Positions 1-6,129 of a stretch of DNA of 6,237 nucleotides are shown here, one piece after another. The notes below the pieces were generated by a model. That model saw only the letters and a list, made by a program, of their open reading frames with translations. It was not told the DNA's origin and did no database searches. Location of the stretch: positions 1 to 6,237 of the forward strand of contig CAYZUC010000136.1 of NCBI GenBank assembly GCA_964481705.1, written 5' to 3'. Made by a program: the position numbers and the translations under genes. The number at the start of each line of letters is the position of its first letter. Within the stretch, counting starts at the first letter, position 1. This DNA comes from CAYZUC01 sp964481705. Lineage in GTDB: Bacteria; Bacillota; Clostridia; Lachnospirales; Lachnospiraceae.

Positions 1-1
1 T

Positions 2-817
2 TTGGAACAGCCATCAGAGACGTTTCAGTATTTGGATGGATACAAGGAGATTGTATCGGATTTTGAAGAGGACAAATGCTATGATTTGTTCTTTGCACTG
101 GATACATCCGATAAAGAGCGTCTTGGTGGATTTGTGAAATACTTTGATTCTGCAAAAAAGACCGTCAATATTGACCACCACATAAGTAATCAGGGTTTTG
201 CAATGATCAGTGATATTGTACCAAATGCAAGCTCGGCGAGTGAGCTTGTGTTTGAGCTGTTAGACAAAGAGTATCTGGATGTAGAAATTGCAAAGGCTCT
301 ATATACCGGTATTATTCATGATACTGGTGTGATGCAGTATTCCAATACATCGAGGAAGACATTAAATATTGTAGGAGAATTAATTGAGTTTGGATTTGAT
401 TTCTCTGCGATAATTGATGAAACCTTCTATACCAAAACTTATGTACAGAATCAGATACTTGGAAGAGCTATTTTGGAGAGTATTCTATTCATGGACGGAC
501 GGTGCATTGCCAGCGTTATAGATCAAAGAATGATGGATTTCTATAATGTAGGACCAAAGGATCTGGAGGGAATTGTGAATCAGCTTCGCGTTACGAAAGG
601 AGTCGATTGTGCCGTTTTTCTGTATGAGACCAATCCTATGGAGTACAAGGTAAGTATGCGAGCCAATGACCGTGTGGATGTGGCAGCAATTTGTGCGATG
701 TTTGGAGGAGGAGGTCATAAAAAGGCCGCTGGGTGCTCTATGAGAGGAACCTTCCATGATGTAATCAACAATATCTCCCGGCAGATAGAGAAGCAATTGG
801 ATAACAAGAATGATTAA
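2..817 (+). CDS. nrnA: DHH/DHHA1 phosphoesterase, bifunctional oligoribonuclease/pAp-phosphatase NrnA-like (5' partial)
   Basis: NrnA-type enzymes degrade 2-5 nt RNA fragments and dephosphorylate pAp in the cytoplasm, using divalent metals; relatives also cleave c-di-AMP or pApA. The visible 271 residues contain a metal-ligand segment LDTSD at about 33-37, the signature DHH at 58-60 (NIDHHISN), a further Asp in GIIHDTGV at 103-110, and the C-terminal DHHA1 substrate-binding motif GGGGHKKAAGC at 235-245. Family members are about 310-330 aa and begin with an HxxPDxDAxGS-type motif. That motif is absent here, so the real start lies upstream and the TTG at base 2 is not a start codon. The gene overlaps truB by 8 nt, as expected in an rbfA-nrnA-truB-ribF operon. 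Function within the DHH family (NrnA against a more c-di-AMP-directed relative) cannot be settled from sequence alone. Confidence 0.87.
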   Translation: MEQPSETFQYLDGYKEIVSDFEEDKCYDLFFALDTSDKERLGGFVKYFDSAKKTVNIDHHISNQGFAMISDIVPNASSASELVFELLDKEYLDVEIAKALYTGIIHDTGVMQYSNTSRKTLNIVGELIEFGFDFSAIIDETFYTKTYVQNQILGRAILESILFMDGRCIASVIDQRMMDFYNVGPKDLEGIVNQLRVTKGVDCAVFLYETNPMEYKVSMRANDRVDVAAICAMFGGGGHKKAAGCSMRGTFHDVINNISRQIEKQLDNKND

Positions 818-1715
818 TGGAATTATTAATGTTTATAAAGAAGCAGGATATACCTCTTTTGATGTAGTAGCAAAATTACGTGGAATTGTGGGACAGAAGA
901 AAATCGGGCACACAGGGACGCTAGACCCGGATGCGATAGGTGTTTTACCGGTATGTCTCGGAAAGGCCACAAAGATTTGTGATATTCTCGTGGATACGGA
1001 TAAGACCTATGAAACGACGATGCTATTGGGAGTAACCACCGATACACAGGATATCTCAGGTAACGTACTGAGAGAAGATACTGTTACATGCTCAGAGGAT
1101 AAGGTGACAGAAGCGATTCTACATTTTGTCGGTGCTTATTCACAGATCCCGCCTATGTATTCTGCCAAAAAAGTGAATGGTAAGAAACTTTACGAGCTGG
1201 CAAGAGACGGAATCAGCATTGAGAGAAAGCCATGTGATGTTGTGATTTACTCCATCAAAGTACTGGAAATGAAGCTTCCGAGGGTTCGTATGGAGGTTGC
1301 CTGCTCCAAGGGCACATACATCAGAACCTTATGCAATGATATTGGAGAACAACTCGGATGTGGTGCCACCATGGAGAAATTAATCCGCACGAAAGCAGGC
1401 GACTTTTGTATTCAGGACAGTAAGACATTAGAAGAGATTGAGGAGCTTATGAAAAATGCCTCTCTTTTCGATTACTGTCGCACAGTTGACAGTATGTTTC
1501 CGGAGTATCCCAGTATTTATGCGGATAAAGAATATGATAGACTGGTCCACAATGGAAATGCAATAAGACCTGATCAGACGACAGAAAAGGGAATGCAGTA
1601 TAAGACAGGACAGAAAATACGACTCTATGATTCCATGGATACCTTTATCGGAATCTATGAATACAAACAGGAAGAAGAGCGGTTCAAGCCGCTGAAAATC
1701 TTCCTTTCGGAGTAA
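810..1715 (+). CDS. truB: tRNA pseudouridine(55) synthase TruB
   Basis: TruB isomerises U55 to pseudouridine in the T-arm of tRNAs in the cytoplasm. The 301-aa length is normal for the family. Residues 33-46 carry the catalytic motif GHTGTLDPDAIGVL, with the nucleophile Asp39. PPMYSAKKVNGKKLYELAR (about 114-132) and CSKGTYIRTL (165-174) are the other conserved TruB blocks. The C-terminal part (about 225-300) is the divergent PUA-like RNA-binding extension. The N-terminus MINGIINVYKEAGYTSFDVV aligns with the usual TruB beginning, which supports the ATG at 810. That ATG lies inside the end of nrnA (8-nt overlap) and I see only a weak ribosome binding site, so translation is probably coupled to nrnA. 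ribF follows 8 nt after the stop. Confidence 0.95.
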   Translation: MINGIINVYKEAGYTSFDVVAKLRGIVGQKKIGHTGTLDPDAIGVLPVCLGKATKICDILVDTDKTYETTMLLGVTTDTQDISGNVLREDTVTCSEDKVTEAILHFVGAYSQIPPMYSAKKVNGKKLYELARDGISIERKPCDVVIYSIKVLEMKLPRVRMEVACSKGTYIRTLCNDIGEQLGCGATMEKLIRTKAGDFCIQDSKTLEEIEELMKNASLFDYCRTVDSMFPEYPSIYADKEYDRLVHNGNAIRPDQTTEKGMQYKTGQKIRLYDSMDTFIGIYEYKQEEERFKPLKIFLSE

Positions 1716-1723
1716 AGTAAATC

Positions 1724-2653
1724 ATGATTAAATATATTGGAACGAGAGAATTTCAGATAGAATCAAGGACTGCAGTGGCAATTGGTAAGTTTGATGGTAT
1801 CCATCGTGGACATAAAAAGCTTCTGGAACAGGTCGTTTCTTACAGGAAGCAGGGAATGAAAACGGTTATTTTTACCTTTGATATGTCCAATGCTTCTTTT
1901 TTTCGTGAGGGGGACAGTAATCTTGTCTTGACGACAAACAAAGAAAAGGAAGATTATCTGGCGGACTTGGGGATTGATATTCTGGTGGAGTATCCGGTGA
2001 ACGATGAGACCACCAAAATGGAGCCGGAAGTATTTATCGATGAGATACTTGTAAAAAAGTTAAATGTAGAATATATTATTGCAGGACCAGACTGCAGCTT
2101 TGGTTACAAAGGACGTGGAAACCTGCAATTATTGGAAGAGTACGATAAAAAATATGGTTATCATGTTATTACGGTTCCTAAAGAAATGTGTGAGGAACAG
2201 GTAATCAGCTCAACCAGAGTTCGAGGAGTAGTCGAACAGGGTAAGATGGAAGAGGCGGCAAAGTTACTTGGACGATACTATTCTGTAAGTGGAAAAGTAT
2301 GTCACGGAAGACAGCTTGGTCGTACTCTGGACATGCCGACGGTGAATTTACTGCCCGAGGAAAGAAAGCTCCTGCCTCCTTTTGGCGTATATATGTCTAA
2401 GGTGATTGTGGGTACTCAGACTTTTGATGGAATCACCAATATAGGAAGAAAACCTACCGTATCGGATCAGGAAAAGGTAGGAGTAGAGACATATCTGTAT
2501 GATTTTGAAGAGGATTTATATGGGGAAATGATACAAGTCGATCTTCTTCATTTTTACCGGGGGGAAAGAAAATTTGGATCTTTAGCGGAACTGAAGGAAC
2601 AGTTGAAGAAAGATATGAAAATAGGGGAAGAATTTCGTAGAAATAACTTGTAA
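1724..2653 (+). CDS. ribF: Bifunctional riboflavin kinase / FMN adenylyltransferase RibF
   Basis: RibF converts riboflavin to FMN and FMN to FAD in the cytoplasm. The 309-aa protein has both expected domains. The N-terminal nucleotidyltransferase half carries GKFDGIHRGH (21-30), AGPDCSFGYKGRGN (120-133) and ISSTRVR (161-167). The C-terminal flavokinase half carries GKVCHGRQLGRTLDMPTVN (190-208), PPFGVY (218-223), NIGRKPT (239-245), the catalytic Glu in VETYL (Glu255) and FYRGERKF (277-284). The start is 8 nt past the truB stop, with a modest GGAG about 11 nt upstream overlapping the truB terminus, so it is co-transcribed. No intrinsic terminator follows; a candidate promoter for the next gene overlaps the ribF stop codon. 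Confidence 0.96.
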   Translation: MIKYIGTREFQIESRTAVAIGKFDGIHRGHKKLLEQVVSYRKQGMKTVIFTFDMSNASFFREGDSNLVLTTNKEKEDYLADLGIDILVEYPVNDETTKMEPEVFIDEILVKKLNVEYIIAGPDCSFGYKGRGNLQLLEEYDKKYGYHVITVPKEMCEEQVISSTRVRGVVEQGKMEEAAKLLGRYYSVSGKVCHGRQLGRTLDMPTVNLLPEERKLLPPFGVYMSKVIVGTQTFDGITNIGRKPTVSDQEKVGVETYLYDFEEDLYGEMIQVDLLHFYRGERKFGSLAELKEQLKKDMKIGEEFRRNNL

Positions 2654-2676
2654 CTTGTCAAACTTTATCATATTAT
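2648..2676 (+). promoter_or_regulatory. Candidate sigma-A promoter for the Na/Pi symporter gene
   Basis: TTGTAA (2648-2653, 4/6 match to TTGACA) is separated by 17 nt from TATTAT (2671-2676, 5/6 match to TATAAT). The -35 element coincides with the last codon bases and stop of ribF. Transcription would start near 2683, leaving a leader of about 26 nt. Read-through from ribF is also possible because no terminator is visible. No convincing Pho box was found. Confidence 0.45.
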
Positions 2677-2708
2677 AGAAGTAATTGGGATAAACGAGGA
2701 GACAAATT

Positions 2709-4370
2709 ATGAATGCAAGCATTATTCTTTCAATGGCCGGAGGACTTGGTCTATTTCTATTTGGTATGAAGCTGATGGGAGATGGAATCGAGAAAGCTGC
2801 CGGTGCAAAGCTTCGAAAAATCTTGAAGATATTCACGAAAAATCGTGTAATCGGTATGATAGTCGGTGTTATCTTCACTGCAATTATTCAGTCTTCCAGT
2901 GCATGTACGGTTATGGTAGTCAGTTTCGTTAATTCCGGACTGATGAATCTTTACCAGGCGGCAGGCGTTATCTTCGGTGCCAATATTGGTACTACTGTTA
3001 CTTCTCAGTTGGTTTCTTTTAATCTGTCGGAGATTGCTCCGGTATTCCTCCTAGTTGGTGTACTCGTCACGATGTTCTGCAAGAATAGTTTTGTTCGAAA
3101 GATTGCAGATGTCATAACCGGTTTCGGTGTATTATTCCTGGGTTTGAGTCAGATGAGCTCCGCGATGGCTGGATTACGGGATGTACCGGAGGTTGTTCAG
3201 ATATTAAGCTCCCTTAGTAGTCCGGTGCTTGCTATTTTGGTAGGTACTGCACTTACAGCAGTGATTCAGAGTTCATCGGTTACCGTCAGTATCGTATTAT
3301 TGATGGCAAATCAGGGTTTATTAGATTTACATATCTGTTTGTTTATTATTTTGGGTTGTAACATTGGTGCATGTACATCTGCCCTTCTTGCCAGTCTTAC
3401 CGGTAAAAAGGATGCAAAGCGTGCAGCGATGATTCATTTCCTGTTTAATGTTATTGGAACCATTATTATGTATCTCATTTTGAAGATTGGTATTGAACCG
3501 GTCATAGCACTGCTTCACAATGTTTCAGGCGACAACGCAGGCCGTTGTGTCGCAAATGCGCATACCTTATTCAAAGTATTCCAGGTAATTATCCTGTTAC
3601 CATTCTCAAGTCTGATTGTTAAAATGACATACCTTATCATTCCGGGTGAGGATAAAAAGGTCGGTTATCGTGCAAGCTTCCAATTAAAGTATATTGGAGA
3701 AAAGGTCGTATTTTCACCGGCTACTGCTGTTGTAGATGCGATTAAGGAGCTGGAACGTATGGCTTCTCTTGCAAGTGAGAATTTAAATCGTGCGATGAAT
3801 GCCTTGATTACATTGGATGAAGATGATATCCATGAGGTTTATGAAGTAGAAAAGAATATTGATTTCCTCAATCACAGTATTACGAATTACCTGGTCAAGA
3901 TTAACCAGACGAACCTGCCGGTAGAGGATTTGAAGAGCATTGGACACTTGTTCCATGTCGCAAATGATATTGAGCGTATCGGAGATCATGCAGAGAATGT
4001 TGCTGACAGCGCGGTACAGAGAAAAGAGACCGGAATCTCTTTCAGCCCGGATGCAAGGAGAGAGCTTGGTGAAATCCTGGAAATGGTAAATCATATCGTT
4101 CAGATGTCAATGGATATGTTTGCTACCAATAAAGAGGATCATATCCAGGAGATTTTAAAGCTGGAAGCCAGTATTGATGAAAAAGAACGTCAGCTGCAGG
4201 AAAAGCATGTAGAGCGTCTGACACGAAACGAGTGTACACCGGAAGCAGGAATGATTTATTCGGATGTTGTCTCCGGTTTGGAACGAGTAGCAGATCACGC
4301 GACCAATATTGCATTCTCCGTTATGGATGATGAGGATCAGGCAGAGGTTAAGAGATTAGCAAAGGCATAA
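2709..4370 (+). CDS. Na+/phosphate symporter family protein with C-terminal PhoU-like region
   Basis: This is a SLC34/NptA-type transporter (Na/Pi cotransporter family, YjbB/YqeW-like) expected to import phosphate with Na+ across the cytoplasmic membrane. Its 553 aa show the family's internal duplication: FTAIIQSSSACTVMVV (QSSS at 61-64) followed by GANIGTT (90-96), then LTAVIQSSSVTVSIVL (QSSS at 187-190) followed by GCNIGAC (216-222). Hydrophobic segments run from about residue 5 to 312. Residues about 335-545 are soluble, helical and charged, and carry two PhoU-type signatures, ERIGDHAENVAD (422-433) and ERVADHATNIA (525-535), so this is a cytoplasmic PhoU-like tail that may regulate the transporter. 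A GAGGAG ribosome binding site (2696-2701) lies 7 nt before the ATG. Transport direction and substrate are inferred from the family. No terminator is seen after the stop. Confidence 0.92.
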   Translation: MNASIILSMAGGLGLFLFGMKLMGDGIEKAAGAKLRKILKIFTKNRVIGMIVGVIFTAIIQSSSACTVMVVSFVNSGLMNLYQAAGVIFGANIGTTVTSQLVSFNLSEIAPVFLLVGVLVTMFCKNSFVRKIADVITGFGVLFLGLSQMSSAMAGLRDVPEVVQILSSLSSPVLAILVGTALTAVIQSSSVTVSIVLLMANQGLLDLHICLFIILGCNIGACTSALLASLTGKKDAKRAAMIHFLFNVIGTIIMYLILKIGIEPVIALLHNVSGDNAGRCVANAHTLFKVFQVIILLPFSSLIVKMTYLIIPGEDKKVGYRASFQLKYIGEKVVFSPATAVVDAIKELERMASLASENLNRAMNALITLDEDDIHEVYEVEKNIDFLNHSITNYLVKINQTNLPVEDLKSIGHLFHVANDIERIGDHAENVADSAVQRKETGISFSPDARRELGEILEMVNHIVQMSMDMFATNKEDHIQEILKLEASIDEKERQLQEKHVERLTRNECTPEAGMIYSDVVSGLERVADHATNIAFSVMDDEDQAEVKRLAKA

Positions 4371-4405
4371 TTCTGTTGGTAAATGTTGCTTTTTCCGCGA
4401 TTTCA

Positions 4406-4434
4406 TTGACATATGGGACCGTAACAGATATAAT
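4406..4434 (+). promoter_or_regulatory. Perfect-consensus sigma-A promoter of the NlpC/P60 gene
   Basis: TTGACA (4406-4411) and TATAAT (4429-4434) are both 6/6 matches, with the optimal 17-nt spacer. The predicted start is near 4441, giving a 5' leader of about 41 nt. A consensus this exact predicts a strong promoter, which usually implies that a regulator limits it; direct repeats overlie the promoter and start site. Confidence 0.88.
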
Positions 4435-4469
4435 AACTTCGTAATAAAGCGTAACAGAACTGTAATAAA
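4420..4469 (+). repeat. GTAAC/GTAAT direct repeats over the NlpC/P60 promoter, possible WalR-type operator
   Basis: Four copies of YGTAAY begin at 4420 (CGTAAC), 4440 (CGTAAT), 4450 (CGTAAC) and 4461 (TGTAAT), so starts are 20, 10 and 11 bp apart, close to helical phasing. Two longer exact repeats are present: CGTAACAGA at 4420-4428 and 4450-4458, and GTAATAAA at 4441-4448 and 4462-4469. The pair CGTAAC-N5-TGTAAT (4450-4466) differs at one base from the published WalR box TGTWAH-N5-TGTWAH. WalR controls NlpC/P60 endopeptidases such as cwlO and lytE in Bacillus, which suits the gene downstream. Position within the spacer and around +1 would favour repression. The regulator's identity is an inference. 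Confidence 0.55.
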
Positions 4470-4474
4470 AGGAG
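4469..4474 (+). promoter_or_regulatory. Ribosome binding site fixing the NlpC/P60 start at 4482
   Basis: AAGGAG lies 7 nt before the ATG at 4482, the same spacing seen before the phosphate symporter, rpsO and pnp starts in this window. An in-frame TTG at 4479 would have only a 4-nt spacer, so ATG 4482 is preferred. Confidence 0.8.
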
Positions 4475-4481
4475 CTATTTG

Positions 4482-5543
4482 ATGAAGCATAAGATATACA
4501 GATATGTCGTTGCGGTCGCTGCAATGACAGTAATGAGTGTAAGTACAGTGACAAGTGCTTACGCAAGCCCCATTGTTGCTGCAGGCGCAGGCAAAGTATT
4601 GGAAACACCAATAATGGAACCAGCCTCCACGAATACTAAGGCAGGAGAGGCTATGGCAGAAGAAATATCTGCAAAGGTACTGGAAGAGGAAATTGAAGAG
4701 ACGATTGCCGGATATACCAATCTTGGAATCGCACATGTAGATAATCATCTGAATGTTCGTGAGACTCCGGAGGAGGAAGGAAAGCTCCTTGGTAAGATGA
4801 CGAAGAACGCCGGCTGCGAGGTGCTGGATGTTGATGGCGACTGGGCACATATCAAGTCTGGAAAAGTAGAAGGCTATGTAAATACCGAATTCCTGTATAT
4901 GGGTGATGAAGCAAAAAAGATAGCCCGGGATGTGATTACTCTTATGGCGACGGTAAATACTACTACTTTATTTGTAAGAGAAGAGCCAACGACGGAATCT
5001 GCCGTTATTACTATGGTCCCTATTGAAGAGGAACTTGAAGTAATCGAGGATCTCGATGGATGGTGTAAAATTGCTATTGATGATGAAGAAGGTTATATCA
5101 GTAAGGAATTTGTCGATATCTCAGAGAAACTGGATAAGGCAGTTACTTTGGAAGAATTAAGATATGGTGAAGGAGTCTCTGACTTGCGAGTAGGACTTGT
5201 TAATTACGCAAAATCCTTCATTGGTAATCGTTATGTATGGGGTGGAACGAGTCTTACACATGGTACAGACTGCTCCGGATTTACGATGGGTGTTTATGCG
5301 AAGTTTGGATATTCTCTGCCACGTGTATCCAGAAGTCAGGCTACCTGCGGAACCAAGATCGGTGATTCCCAGCTCAAGCCAGGCGATCTGATTTTCTACG
5401 GTAAGGGAGGCACCATCAATCACGTCGCAATGTATATTGGTGGCGGACAGGTAGTACATGCCAGCAGCAAAAAGACCGGAATTAAGATTTCGAATGTATA
5501 TTACCGTACTCCGTTAGCAATGAGACGTATTATCAACGATTGA
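4482..5543 (+). CDS. Secreted peptidoglycan endopeptidase with two SH3b domains and NlpC/P60 catalytic domain
   Basis: The protein is expected to cut peptide stems of peptidoglycan (typically gamma-D-Glu to diamino acid) outside the membrane, during growth or division. From ATG 4482 it is 353 aa. A sec signal peptide (KHKIYR, hydrophobic core about 8-24) has a probable cleavage site TSAYA|SP after residue 28. An acidic linker (about 56-76) precedes SH3b domain 1 (about 84-140, LNVRETP and GYVNTEFL) and SH3b domain 2 (about 158-213, LFVREEP and GYISKEFV). The NlpC/P60 domain (about 236-353) has Cys264 in TDCSGF, His314 in INHVAMYIG and His326 in VVHASS, with spacing typical of an active enzyme. 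There is no sortase motif or extra transmembrane segment, so the SH3b pair probably tethers it to the wall. It has its own strong promoter and no visible intrinsic terminator downstream. Exact bond specificity cannot be read from sequence. Confidence 0.94.
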   Translation: MKHKIYRYVVAVAAMTVMSVSTVTSAYASPIVAAGAGKVLETPIMEPASTNTKAGEAMAEEISAKVLEEEIEETIAGYTNLGIAHVDNHLNVRETPEEEGKLLGKMTKNAGCEVLDVDGDWAHIKSGKVEGYVNTEFLYMGDEAKKIARDVITLMATVNTTTLFVREEPTTESAVITMVPIEEELEVIEDLDGWCKIAIDDEEGYISKEFVDISEKLDKAVTLEELRYGEGVSDLRVGLVNYAKSFIGNRYVWGGTSLTHGTDCSGFTMGVYAKFGYSLPRVSRSQATCGTKIGDSQLKPGDLIFYGKGGTINHVAMYIGGGQVVHASSKKTGIKISNVYYRTPLAMRRIIND

Positions 5544-5556
5544 TAGATTATTTGGG

Positions 5557-5585
5557 TTTACAGAAGAGTAAGTATGTGTTATAAT
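5557..5585 (+). promoter_or_regulatory. Near-consensus extended -10 promoter of rpsO
   Basis: TTTACA (5557-5562, 5/6) and TATAAT (5580-5585, 6/6) are 17 nt apart, and TGT immediately precedes the -10 hexamer (5577-5579), making an extended -10. The start is predicted near 5592, leaving a leader of about 104 nt. High strength is expected for a ribosomal protein gene. Confidence 0.85.
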
Positions 5586-5588
5586 CTT

Positions 5589-5688
5589 CGTTGTGTGGTG
5601 TTCACACAGACGTACCGATACTCAGAATTCGGATACTCCAACCGGTTCTTGGTATTAGGCGTATAGAATAGGATTGATATCCAGGAGG
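5589..5688 (+). promoter_or_regulatory. Structured rpsO 5' leader, candidate S15 autoregulatory RNA
   Basis: The untranslated leader holds several possible stems. TGTGTG (5592-5597) pairs with CACACA (5603-5608), extendable by CGT (5589-5591) with ACG (5610-5612) around a bulged G, although 5589-5591 may lie upstream of the transcript start. CCAA (5638-5641) pairs with TTGG (5649-5652) around a 7-nt loop, and ATA (5633-5635) pairs with TAT (5653-5655) across a 2-nt bulge. GGAT (5671-5674) pairs with ATCC (5679-5682) just before the AGGAGG ribosome binding site (5683-5688). CTCC at 5636-5639 could instead pair with GGAG of that site. GATACTC occurs twice (5617-5623 and 5632-5638). S15 is known to repress its own mRNA through unrelated leader folds in several bacteria; whether this one does is inference. 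Confidence 0.45.
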
Positions 5689-5695
5689 AAAGAAA

Positions 5696-5962
5696 ATGAT
5701 TTCAAAGGAAAAGAAAACAGCTGTTATCAATGAATATGCGAGAACAGCAGGCGACACAGGTTCACCGGAAGTACAGATTGCGATTTTAACAGCCAGAATT
5801 CAGGAGCTTACCGAGCACTTGAAGACAAATCAGAAGGATCACCACTCAAGACGTGGTATGTTCAAGATGGTTGGTCAGAGAAGAGGTTTACTGGCATACT
5901 TAAAGAAGAAAGATATTGAGAGATACAGAGTATTAATCGAAAAGCTTGGTATCAGAAAGTAA
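5696..5962 (+). CDS. rpsO: 30S ribosomal protein S15
   Basis: S15 is a primary 16S rRNA-binding protein of the small-subunit platform, and it binds the three-way junction in the central domain. The 88-aa product has the normal length and hallmark segments: TGSPEVQIAILTARI (21-35), the H-bearing helix LTEHLKTNQKDHHSRRG (38-54), and RRGLLAYLKKKDIERY (62-77), ending in the basic IRK. AGGAGG at 5683-5688 stands 7 nt before the ATG, a strong site suited to high expression. The gene has its own promoter and leader, ends in an intrinsic terminator, and is followed by pnp as in most bacteria. Confidence 0.98.
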   Translation: MISKEKKTAVINEYARTAGDTGSPEVQIAILTARIQELTEHLKTNQKDHHSRRGMFKMVGQRRGLLAYLKKKDIERYRVLIEKLGIRK

Positions 5963-5974
5963 TTTTGTGCACGT

Positions 5975-6004
5975 TAGGGCGGATAAATTATCCGCCCTAT
6001 TTTT
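5975..6004 (+). terminator. Intrinsic terminator after rpsO
   Basis: TAGGGCGGAT (5975-5984) pairs perfectly with ATCCGCCCTA (5990-5999), a 10-bp GC-rich stem with the short loop AAATT. Five T residues follow (6000-6004). It begins 12 nt after the rpsO stop. It should end most rpsO transcripts and leave pnp dependent on read-through or a separate promoter. Confidence 0.93.
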
Positions 6005-6018
6005 AGAAAGGGTAATTC

Positions 6019-6099
6019 TGTAGAAGACAGCCCCGAGACCACTGACGAAGACATATCATGTCAGATGTGTTTTGTTCAGTAGTTTCGGTATCTTCTGCA
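6019..6099 (+). promoter_or_regulatory. pnp: Long imperfect hairpin in the pnp leader, candidate RNase III processing site
   Basis: The stretch folds back on itself. Positions 6019-6027 pair with 6091-6099 (9 bp, one G-U). Positions 6033-6045 pair with 6076-6088 (12 of 13 positions, one G-U, one C/A mismatch at 6040/6081). Positions 6048-6057 pair with 6064-6073 (10 bp, two G-U), closed by the loop at 6058-6063. That is about 31 pairs broken by a 5/2 and a 2/2 internal loop. No T-run follows, so it is not a terminator. In E. coli the pnp leader carries an RNase III-cleaved stem through which PNPase represses itself; the position here matches. The functional claim is inference. Confidence 0.65.
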
Positions 6100-6129
6100 T
6101 GAAAATATAAAAGAAAAAGGAGATACAAT

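Noticed and set aside
2655..2676. TTGTCA as the -35 element of the symporter promoter
   Set aside because: It is only 10 nt from the TATTAT -10, too close; TTGTAA at 2648 gives the proper 17-nt spacer.
2582..2878. Antisense open frame of 98 codons across the ribF-symporter junction
   Set aside because: It lies opposite conserved residues of both genes, and its composition is that of a reverse complement of coding DNA.
4479..4481. TTG as the start of the NlpC/P60 gene
   Set aside because: It would leave only 4 nt after the ribosome binding site; ATG at 4482 gives the 7-nt spacing used by the other genes here.
4356..4850. Antisense open frame of 164 codons spanning the symporter end, the intergenic region and the start of the hydrolase gene
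   Set aside because: It overlaps two well-supported genes and a perfect forward promoter, its product is Cys/His-rich with no recognisable domain, and it has no evident ribosome binding site. It is a shadow frame.
6019..6099. The pnp leader hairpin as a second terminator or a mobile-element inverted repeat
   Set aside because: No U-tract follows. The arms are imperfect, nothing mobile lies between them, and no target-site duplication is seen.
6058..6102. 14-codon ATG-to-TGA mini-ORF starting in the loop of the pnp leader hairpin
   Set aside because: It has no ribosome binding site and lies inside the stem; its length is within chance expectation.
6083..6111. TATAAA at 6106 as a pnp promoter
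   Set aside because: The hexamer 17 nt upstream (TTTCGG) matches the -35 consensus at only two positions, and it lies within the hairpin arm.
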